Shown: positions 57,673 to 64,000 of the stretch, piece after piece
Position numbering within the stretch: the stretch's first letter is position 1
Layout: the number at the start of each line of letters is the position of its first letter
Assembly (NCBI GenBank): GCA_004173475.1
Contig: SEBU01000009.1
Coordinates: forward strand, 54,092-118,091
Direction: 5' to 3'
DNA: 64,000 bases
Source of the DNA: Gammaproteobacteria bacterium
Lineage (GTDB): Bacteria; Pseudomonadota; Gammaproteobacteria; Pseudomonadales; Cellvibrionaceae
Notes under the pieces: model-generated
Told to the model about the DNA's origin: nothing
The model's database searches: none
The model's input: the letters and a program-made list of their open reading frames with translations, nothing else
Program-made: the position numbers and the translations under genes

Positions 57673-57703
57673 TAAAAAGCCCGCATGATTTTCATCGTGC
57701 GGG
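57673..57703 (-). terminator. Terminator of pgk (minus strand)
   Basis: GCCCGCA / TGCGGGC stem extended by three pairs with a TTTTCA-type loop, with an A run on the plus strand (T run on the minus strand). It follows the pgk stop. Confidence 0.85.
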
Positions 57704-57728
57704 CCTTCGAAATAGCCAATTAATTTAA

Positions 57729-58901
57729 TTAACTCTTCGCACGCTCTTCCAAAATCGCAACCGCTGGCAAAACTTTCCCTTCCACAAATTCAAGGAAGGC
57801 ACCACCGCCGGTGGATACGTAGGAAATTTTGTCAGCCAAATTCCATTTGTCGATTGCAGCCAAAGTATCACCACCGCCTGCTACTGAGAATGCATCGCTG
57901 TCCGCAATTGCGCGGGAGATCGCTTCGGTGCCTTTTGAGAAAGCATCGAATTCAAATACACCTACTGGGCCATTCCACAAAATAGTTTTTGCGTTTTTGA
58001 TAATTTCAGAAACGTGCGCTGCTGTCTCTGGACCATAGTCGATAATTTCTTCGTCGGCCTGGATTTCGTTAACTTTTTTCACGGTTGCCACTGAGTTGTG
58101 ATTCCATTGTTTGAAACCTTCTTTAGTGGTGCGAACGTCGGTAGCGAATTCTACTTTGGTTGCAGCGCGCAAACGTTGTGCTTCAGGAATTAAATCTTTT
58201 TCGTAAAGTGAGTTACCAACTTCGTTGCCTGCTGACGCTACAAATGTATTTGATATGCCGCCGCCAACTACGAGAATGTCTGCGATTTTTGAGAGTGCAT
58301 CTAATACGCTCAGCTTAGTTGATACTTTTGAACCGCCAACGATCGCTACTAATGGACGAGCTGGTTTGTCGAGAACTTTTGCAAGGGCTTCCAGCTCAGC
58401 AGAGAGCAATGGGCCTGCACAAGCGATAGGTGCAAATTTCGCAACGCCGTGAGTTGATGCTTGCGCGCGGTGCGCGGTACCGAATGCGTCCATTACAAAC
58501 ACGTCGCAGAGTGCGGCCATTTTTTTGGAAAGCTCGTCAGAGTTTTTACCTTCGCCTACATTGAAGCGAACGTTTTCGAGTAATACCAAATCGCCTTTCA
58601 TTTCAAAACCATCAACCCAGTTTTTAACGAGAGGAACATCGCGGCCCAATTTTTCGCTCAAATATTTTGCAACAGGCGCGAGTGAGGAAGCTTCTTCGTA
58701 AACACCTTCATCAGGGCGACCCAGATGTGACATCACCATCACTTTTGCACCAGCGGCCAGAGCGGCTTTAATGGTTGGAATAGATGCATCTATACGCACC
58801 GCAGAGGTGATACGGCCATCTTCCAGTGGAACGTTTAAATCCTGACGAATCAGAACGCGTTTGCTAGATAGGTCTTGGTCTTTCATTTGTTTTACGGTCA
58901 T
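57729..58901 (-). CDS. pgk: Phosphoglycerate kinase
   Basis: 390 residues. [48 protein letters not shown] and [15 protein letters not shown] are diagnostic. Glycolysis and gluconeogenesis. tkt lies upstream on the same strand; a terminator between them (59022-59043) suggests separate transcripts. The usual epd/gap gene is missing between tkt and pgk here. Confidence 0.97.
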   Translation of the reverse strand: MTVKQMKDQDLSSKRVLIRQDLNVPLEDGRITSAVRIDASIPTIKAALAAGAKVMVMSHLGRPDEGVYEEASSLAPVAKYLSEKLGRDVPLVKNWVDGFEMKGDLVLLENVRFNVGEGKNSDELSKKMAALCDVFVMDAFGTAHRAQASTHGVAKFAPIACAGPLLSAELEALAKVLDKPARPLVAIVGGSKVSTKLSVLDALSKIADILVVGGGISNTFVASAGNEVGNSLYEKDLIPEAQRLRAATKVEFATDVRTTKEGFKQWNHNSVATVKKVNEIQADEEIIDYGPETAAHVSEIIKNAKTILWNGPVGVFEFDAFSKGTEAISRAIADSDAFSVAGGGDTLAAIDKWNLADKISYVSTGGGAFLEFVEGKVLPAVAILEERAKS

Positions 58902-59021
58902 GTTTTGCTCCGAATATAAATCTATAGGTATTTTGCAGAAAGGATTGGAAGTTTACACAATTAGGGGTGCTAAATCCCGCGCTTAGGATTGAGTGAATTG
59001 AATAGCTGGCGCTAAAACAAA

Positions 59022-59043
59022 ACACCCGACTAGCGTCGGGTGT
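59022..59043 (-). terminator. Terminator of tkt
   Basis: Nine-base stem ACACCCGAC / GTCGGGTGT with loop TAGC, followed on the minus strand by an interrupted T run. Located 15 bases after the tkt stop. Confidence 0.8.
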
Positions 59044-59057
59044 TTTTGGTTTACTTC

Positions 59058-61061
59058 TTAGTCTTCTAACAGTTCTTCTACAGTGCTTACGATGTTATCG
59101 ACGGTGAAGCCGAAGTATTCGAGGAGCGCTGGGCCTGGGGCCGATTCGCCGAAGGTGGTCATGCCTACTACGCGGCCATCGAAGCCAACGTATTTGTACC
59201 AGTAGTCGGCAGCTGCGGTTTCCACGGCAACGCGTGCGCTGATATGGCTCGGCAGTACAGACTCTTTGTAGGCTGCGTCCTGACGATCAAACACGGAGGT
59301 TGATGGCATGGACACAACGCGAACTTTTTTACCTTTTGCCTTCAGGGCCTCTGCAGCTTTAACGGTTACGCCAACTTCCGAACCGGTTGCGATCAGGATT
59401 GCGTCTGGTTCGCCTTGAGAATCAACCAACACATAACCGCCTTTAGCGATGTTAGCGACCTGCTCTGGAGTACGAGCGAATGCATCCAGGTTTTGACGGC
59501 TGAATACCAACGCGCATGGACCATTGCGACGTTCAATCGCTGCTTTCCAACTCACTGCTGTTTCTGCCGCGTCGGCAGTGCGCCATGTGTCCATGTTTGG
59601 AGTCAAGCGCAGAGTAGCGAGAACCTCGATTGGCTGATGTGTTGGGCCATCTTCACCTTGACCAATTGAGTCATGGGTGTAAACGAAGATGTTTTGAAGT
59701 TTCATCAGGGCCGACATACGCACAGCGTTAGCCGCGTATTGTTGGAACATCAAGAAGGTTGCGCCGTAGGCGATGAAACCACCGTGCGCAGAAATACCAT
59801 TCATGATGGCGCTCATACCGAATTCGCGGACACCGTAATAAATGTAGTTGCCGCTTGCATCGCCTGCTTCAACACCTTTTGATGTTTTAACGAGAGTGAG
59901 GTTAGAACCGGCCAAGTCAGCAGAACCGCCCAACAATTCGGGCAGGATTTGAGCGAAAGCAGCGATGGAGTTTTGTGAAGCTTTGCGGCTGGCAATTTTT
60001 TCGCCCTTGGCTTGGCTTTCTTGAATAAAGGCTTCGGCTTTCGCAGCGAAGTCTGCAGGTAATTCGCCTTTGATTACACGGCGCTCGAACTCTGCAGCCA
60101 ATTCTGGATGCGCAGCTTTATAAGCAGCGAATTTCTCATCCCAGGATTTTTCCGCGGCAGAACCTTTAGCTTTAGCATCCCAACCCGCGTAAACGTCAGC
60201 TGGAATAACGAACGGCTCAGATTCCCAACCAAGGGTTTTACGCACCAACGCAACTTCGTCCAGGCCCAGCGGTGAGCCGTGTGAGTCATGCGAGCCTTGC
60301 TTGTTTGGCGAACCAAAACCAATAACGGTTTTGGTAATGATCAGCGTTGGTTTTTGCGTCTCAGCTTTAGCAGTTTCAATGGCAGCTTTAATAGCGGTAG
60401 CGTTATGGCCATCAATTGCGCGGATCACGTGCCAGCCGTAAGACTCAAAACGTTTTGCCGTGTCATCGGTAAACCAGCCTTCTACGTGGCCATCAATAGA
60501 GATGCCGTTATCATCGTAAAACGCGATCAGTTTGCCCAAGCCCAAAGTACCGGCCAAAGAACAAGCTTCGTGGCTAATACCTTCCATCATGCAGCCATCG
60601 CCGAGGAAAACATAGGTATTGTGGTCAACTACGGTGTGACCATCACGGTTAAATTGCGCAGCGAGAATTTTCTCAGCCAACGCCATACCCACACCATTAG
60701 CGATACCTTGTCCTAATGGACCAGTGGTTGTTTCTACACCCACGGTGTAGCCACGCTCGGGGTGACCTGGAGTTTTGGAATGTAGTTGACGGAATTGCTT
60801 AAGCTCATCAATTGGCAAATCGTAGCCAGAAAGATGCAATAAAGAGTAGATCAGCATTGAGCCGTGGCCGTTGGATAACACGAAACGATCGCGGTCGGCC
60901 CAATTTGGATTAGTTGGGTTGTGCTTTAGAAAATCATTCCACAGAACTTCTGCGATGTCAGCCATACCCATAGGGGCGCCGGGGTGACCAGAGTTAGCTT
61001 TTTGAACAGCGTCCATTGAAAGAACGCGAATGGCATCAGCCAAGTGTTTACGGGAAGGCAT
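59058..61061 (-). CDS. tkt: Transketolase
   Basis: 667 residues. [39 protein letters not shown] (ThDP motif), [32 protein letters not shown] and [12 protein letters not shown] are diagnostic. Transfers two-carbon units in the pentose phosphate pathway. AGGAGC ribosome binding site just upstream. Divergent from the ArsR-methyltransferase gene. Confidence 0.97.
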   Translation of the reverse strand: MPSRKHLADAIRVLSMDAVQKANSGHPGAPMGMADIAEVLWNDFLKHNPTNPNWADRDRFVLSNGHGSMLIYSLLHLSGYDLPIDELKQFRQLHSKTPGHPERGYTVGVETTTGPLGQGIANGVGMALAEKILAAQFNRDGHTVVDHNTYVFLGDGCMMEGISHEACSLAGTLGLGKLIAFYDDNGISIDGHVEGWFTDDTAKRFESYGWHVIRAIDGHNATAIKAAIETAKAETQKPTLIITKTVIGFGSPNKQGSHDSHGSPLGLDEVALVRKTLGWESEPFVIPADVYAGWDAKAKGSAAEKSWDEKFAAYKAAHPELAAEFERRVIKGELPADFAAKAEAFIQESQAKGEKIASRKASQNSIAAFAQILPELLGGSADLAGSNLTLVKTSKGVEAGDASGNYIYYGVREFGMSAIMNGISAHGGFIAYGATFLMFQQYAANAVRMSALMKLQNIFVYTHDSIGQGEDGPTHQPIEVLATLRLTPNMDTWRTADAAETAVSWKAAIERRNGPCALVFSRQNLDAFARTPEQVANIAKGGYVLVDSQGEPDAILIATGSEVGVTVKAAEALKAKGKKVRVVSMPSTSVFDRQDAAYKESVLPSHISARVAVETAAADYWYKYVGFDGRVVGMTTFGESAPGPALLEYFGFTVDNIVSTVEELLED

Positions 61062-61499
61062 CGAAAGAAGCTCCTAATGTTAATAGCATTTAGCAAAGTT
61101 GATTGCGGTTAGCAGTTATTAAGACGACCTCTGGCGGATCTTATAGTCACCCACGTACTTAATAAGTGGTATGCGCTGCTGATAGCGTTGGATGGTTCTC
61201 ACAGAACACTTGCGCCTGCTGCTCCAAAAACAAGATCGCAACATTTCGTAAAGTCGCGCATCTAACCGAGGAGAACAAGGACACCCCGACCACAACACAG
61301 TGTGGTTAACAGGGGGCACATTCTCGCTCAGCTGAGGCTATGGGTAAAGTGAAGTCTAACGAAAATCGGCATCCAAACCCGCGCATAATATAGTTACAAC
61401 GACTATAAGATCAAATCCTTCCTGACTCGCCAGCCTAAAATCTGAAAATCTATATCGAAATATTTTGATATAGATTTTTTTGCCTGCTAGACTGCAGCC
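61062..61499. other. Divergent intergenic region tkt / ArsR-methyltransferase
   Basis: No gene seen. The right end holds the 12-base-arm inverted repeat at 61445-61478 before the regulator gene. A GAGGAG-containing stretch near 61270 was compared with the SAH riboswitch but does not match its consensus well. Confidence 0.45.
61445..61478. promoter_or_regulatory. Operator candidate, 12-base inverted repeat upstream of SahR-like gene
   Basis: Perfect arms AAAATCTATATC / GATATAGATTTT with a 10-base AT-rich centre, 22 bases before the start of the ArsR-methyltransferase gene. The core ATATC-N10-GATAT is as expected for an ArsR-family dimer. It could be the autoregulatory site. It also resembles a terminator because T residues follow, but no gene lies directly upstream. 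Confidence 0.6.
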
Positions 61500-62579
61500 A
61501 TGAATACCTCAACTGACCAAAAAACTCTCAATCTAACACTGGCCGTAAACCAACCGCCGGTGCTAACGGATATTGTTGACCCGTCTTCGGTACCACAGGA
61601 GGACGCTCTCTCCCTACCGAACCTACTCAAGGCGGCGGGTGACAGTTTTCGCTTGGATATTTTGCGGGTGTTGTCCGAGGATTCATTCGGAGTATTGGAG
61701 CTTTGTCGAATTTTTGCGACTAAACAGTCCGGTATGAGCCATCACCTGAAAGTGCTTACGAACGCAGGTTTGCTCAGCACTCGTCGTGAAGGAAATAGTA
61801 TTTTTTATCGCCGCGCCTATTGGTTGCCGGAAAGCCCCTTGGCGAATTTGAAGCAGGCGCTATTCGCAAGCATTGATCACTTACCTATTAGTGAATCTGT
61901 ACAAATTCAATTGCATGAGCTGGAGCGCGAACGCAGTCTTGCTTCGCAACAATTCTTTGCAGAAAACGCGCACAAATTTCGCGAACAACAAGATCTTATC
62001 GCCAGTTACTCCGTATATGCAGAACACATGGCGCAGCTGCTGAATAACACGCCGCTTCGCAGTTGGAATCTCGCTTTAGAAGTTGGCCCCGGTGAAGGTG
62101 AATTTTTGCCAGTGCTTGCACTAAAATTTGCCCAAGTAGTGGCCTTGGATAGTTCTGCAGAAATGCTGCAAAAGTCCCGCGAGCACATTCAAAAAGTTAG
62201 AGACACACAGCAACACAATTTGCGAGCGGTGGAATTTATTCATGGGGATACTCACATACTTGCAGTTAAAAAAGTTTTAGCGGATTGCATAGTGGTAAAT
62301 ATGGTGTTGCACCATACGCCCTCACCCGCAGATATTTTTCAAGATTTAAGTAAATCGCTCGCACCCGGCGGTGCGCTGTTAATTTGCGATTTATGTCGCC
62401 ACGAACAAGCCTGGGCACGCGAAGCCTGCGGTGATTTATGGCAGGGCTTTGAGCCACAAGATTTTTCGCGCTGGGCCGAAGCAGCAACACTGATTGAAGG
62501 GCAAAGCGTTTATTTCGCATTGCGCAATGGATTTCAAATTCAGTTAAGACAATTTTTTAAACCGGCAAACTTTTCATAA
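61500..62579 (+). CDS. ArsR-family regulator fused to SAM-dependent methyltransferase (SahR-type)
   Basis: 359 residues. N-terminal ArsR winged helix (about 38-110: DSFRLDILRVLSEDSFGVLELCRIF, SGMSHHLKVLTNAGLLSTRREG) followed by a class I methyltransferase domain (about 150-345: ALEVGPGEGEFLPVLAL, VALDSSAEMLQ, VVNMVLHHTPSP). This fusion upstream of metK fits SahR, the ArsR-type regulator of the methionine/SAM cycle that responds to S-adenosylhomocysteine in Proteobacteria (published family; assignment by context). The fused domain may sense SAM or SAH. The 12-base inverted repeat upstream is a candidate operator. Confidence 0.85.
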   Translation: MNTSTDQKTLNLTLAVNQPPVLTDIVDPSSVPQEDALSLPNLLKAAGDSFRLDILRVLSEDSFGVLELCRIFATKQSGMSHHLKVLTNAGLLSTRREGNSIFYRRAYWLPESPLANLKQALFASIDHLPISESVQIQLHELERERSLASQQFFAENAHKFREQQDLIASYSVYAEHMAQLLNNTPLRSWNLALEVGPGEGEFLPVLALKFAQVVALDSSAEMLQKSREHIQKVRDTQQHNLRAVEFIHGDTHILAVKKVLADCIVVNMVLHHTPSPADIFQDLSKSLAPGGALLICDLCRHEQAWAREACGDLWQGFEPQDFSRWAEAATLIEGQSVYFALRNGFQIQLRQFFKPANFS

Positions 62580-62704
62580 AAGCCATCCGTGGCTTTTACC
62601 CTTCGGGCAGCTTCGCTGTGCAAAATTGCTTTCCTGCAATTTAGTAAATGGCGAAATCGGTTAATTATTTATTTGTAGTTTTAATATTTAAAGGAAAAAA
62701 CAAC
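62577..62704 (+). other. Structured leader between the regulator gene and metK
   Basis: At least three small hairpins in a row: AGCCA-TCCG-TGGCT followed by TTTT (62579-62596), CAGC-TTC-GCTG, and AAATTGC-TTTCCT-GCAATTT. The first could be a weak terminator. None matches a known SAM riboswitch by eye. A ribosome binding site AAAGGAAA lies before the metK ATG. Confidence 0.45.
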
Positions 62705-63859
62705 ATGTCTGAATATTCTGTATTTACCTCCGAGTCAGTCTCCGAAGGTCATCCCGATAAAATGGCGGATCAGATTTCTGATGCCGTGCTTGATGCCATT
62801 ATTAAAGATGATCCTAATGCGCGCGTTGCCGTAGAAACATTAGTTAAAACCGGTATGGCAATTGTTGCCGGTGAAGTGCGCACATCAACTTATGTCGACC
62901 TTGAAGATTTAATTCGTCAGGTAATTTTGGATATAGGTTACAACTCCAGTGATGTTGGTTTTGATGGCGCGTCTTGCGCAGTATTAAATGCAATCGGTAA
63001 ACAATCTTCTGATATCGCCATGGGCGTTGATGAAGGCGAAGATAAAGATATGGGCGCCGGTGACCAAGGGTTGATGTTTGGTTACGCAACTAACGAAACG
63101 GCAGTACTTATGCCCGCCCCAATTTTTTACGCACATCGCTTAGTGGAAAAACAAGCGCAATTGCGTAAGAGTGGCGTACTGCCATGGTTGCGCCCGGATG
63201 CAAAAAGTCAGGTTACTTTGCGCTATGAAAATGGTAAGCCAGTTGCAGTCGATGCAGTTGTTCTTTCAACGCAGCACAGCCCCAATGTAAAACAATCTGA
63301 AATTCACGAAGCTGTGCGCGAATTAATTATCGATCATGTACTACCTAGAGAATGGTTGCACGCAGGAACGCAATATCACATCAATCCAACTGGCCAATTT
63401 ATTATTGGCGGCCCGGTTGGCGATTGTGGTTTAACGGGCCGCAAAATTATTGTGGATTCTTACGGCGGCATGGCACGTCATGGCGGCGGTGCATTCTCTG
63501 GTAAAGATCCGTCAAAAGTTGATCGTTCTGCTGCTTACGCTGGCCGTTACGTTGCAAAAAATTTAGTTGCAGCAGGCATTGCAGATCGTTTGGAAATTCA
63601 AGTGAGTTACGCGATTGGCGTTGCTGAACCGACTTCAATTTCTGTTAACGCATTCGGTACCGGAAAATTACCAGACGCCGAAATTATTAATTTAATTCGC
63701 GAACATTTTGATTTGCGTCCACGCGGTTTAATTCAAATGCTCGATTTGAAACGTCCTATTTATCGCCAAACTGCGGCCTACGGTCACTTTGGTCGCGAGC
63801 TTCCCGATTTCACGTGGGAAAAAACGGATAAGGCAGATGCGTTGAAGAAAGCGCTTTAA
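62705..63859 (+). CDS. metK: S-adenosylmethionine synthetase
   Basis: 384 residues. [38 protein letters not shown] and [19 protein letters not shown] are diagnostic. Makes SAM from methionine and ATP. ATG 62705 is chosen because the E. coli-like N terminus begins there, with AAAGGAAA upstream. Probably controlled by the SahR-like regulator encoded just before. Confidence 0.97.
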   Translation: MSEYSVFTSESVSEGHPDKMADQISDAVLDAIIKDDPNARVAVETLVKTGMAIVAGEVRTSTYVDLEDLIRQVILDIGYNSSDVGFDGASCAVLNAIGKQSSDIAMGVDEGEDKDMGAGDQGLMFGYATNETAVLMPAPIFYAHRLVEKQAQLRKSGVLPWLRPDAKSQVTLRYENGKPVAVDAVVLSTQHSPNVKQSEIHEAVRELIIDHVLPREWLHAGTQYHINPTGQFIIGGPVGDCGLTGRKIIVDSYGGMARHGGGAFSGKDPSKVDRSAAYAGRYVAKNLVAAGIADRLEIQVSYAIGVAEPTSISVNAFGTGKLPDAEIINLIREHFDLRPRGLIQMLDLKRPIYRQTAAYGHFGRELPDFTWEKTDKADALKKAL

Positions 63860-63864
63860 AAATT

Positions 63865-63985
63865 AGACCCCCTCCCGACCTCCCGGCTGCGCGCCCCGCT
63901 TGTCAGGGGGAGAAGCTGTACTCCCAAATTTTTACAGAGTACGGTCAGTCCCCTCCCCTGAGAAGGGGAGGGCTGGGGTGGGGTT
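63865..63985. repeat. GC-rich intergenic palindromic repeat (REP/MITE-like)
   Basis: Directly after metK: a C-rich segment starting GACCCCCTCCCGACCTCCC, and at the other end CCCTCCCCT, loop, AGGGGAGGG (9-base stem, 63951-63972) and GGCTGGGGTGGGG. The two ends are imperfect inverted repeats. This style of dispersed element is common between genes in many Proteobacteria; it may also act as a terminator or mRNA stabiliser. Confidence 0.6.
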
Positions 63986-64000
63986 AAATTTCTCATTCAA

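Noticed and set aside
61119..61319. 66-codon frame upstream of tkt and possible SAH riboswitch near 61265-61290
   Set aside because: The frame lacks a start context. The GAGGAG stretch does not continue into the pairing pattern of the SAH riboswitch.

Overview
The window looks like chromosomal DNA of a plant-polysaccharide-degrading gammaproteobacterium of the Cellvibrio / Saccharophagus / Teredinibacter type (inference). The evidence is the density of secreted glycoside hydrolases (GH5, GH8, GH9, GH16) with poly-serine linkers and CBM2, CBM6 and CBM10 modules, the lipoprotein CAZymes, and the typical gammaproteobacterial housekeeping blocks rsmD/ftsY-ftsE-ftsX-rpoH and tkt/pgk. No tRNA, rRNA, CRISPR array, intact insertion sequence or phage gene was seen.

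Layout. 0.9-6 kb: a mannanase-like GH5 protein that has lost its catalytic residues and carries a CBM2, a PEP-CTERM protein, and a GH5 cellulase with two CBM6 domains. 6-11 kb: a membrane AraC regulator, small periplasmic proteins and a beta-propeller lipoprotein. 11-20 kb: a GH8 reducing-end xylanase type enzyme, a basic-secretory-protein metallopeptidase lipoprotein, a CE1-type esterase, a HAD phosphatase, and a large HExxH metallopeptidase with PA14 and NPCBM modules, followed by a broken cho (UvrC-like nuclease) remnant. 20-33 kb: SRPBCC-ArsR pair, HPF-like/htpX/terC operon, nhaR, an FeS photolyase-related protein, GFA/HxlR divergent pair, a second membrane AraC regulator, a circularly permuted GH16 lichenase with CBM10 and CBM2, then coaD-SDR. 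34-36 kb: an unusual protein joining an N-terminal MshEN-type (cyclic-di-GMP-binding) motif pair to three exported CBM6 domains.

36-46 kb is core genome: rsmD, ftsY-ftsE-ftsX, rpoH (with a sigma-E-like promoter), DUF423, trmB, an OmpA-family porin, an amidase and recQ. 46-50 kb returns to accessory genes: GH9 endoglucanase lipoprotein, a DUF900 hydrolase lipoprotein and a membrane zinc-ribbon HExxH protein. 50-53 kb is an adaptive alkylation-repair locus: ada-alkB, divergent from an AlkA-type glycosylase, with an E. coli-like Ada box. 53-58 kb holds a small membrane/dehydrogenase operon, a methyltransferase, an esterase and a Nudix hydrolase. 57.7-64 kb holds pgk, tkt, an ArsR-methyltransferase regulator of SahR type and metK.

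The strongest points for follow-up are the MshEN-CBM6 fusion, the degenerate GH5-CBM2 protein, the permuted lichenase, the shared GTGGGA sites upstream of two beta-glucanases, and several well-defined operator palindromes. All functional calls come from reading motifs and family resemblance by eye; no database search was run.
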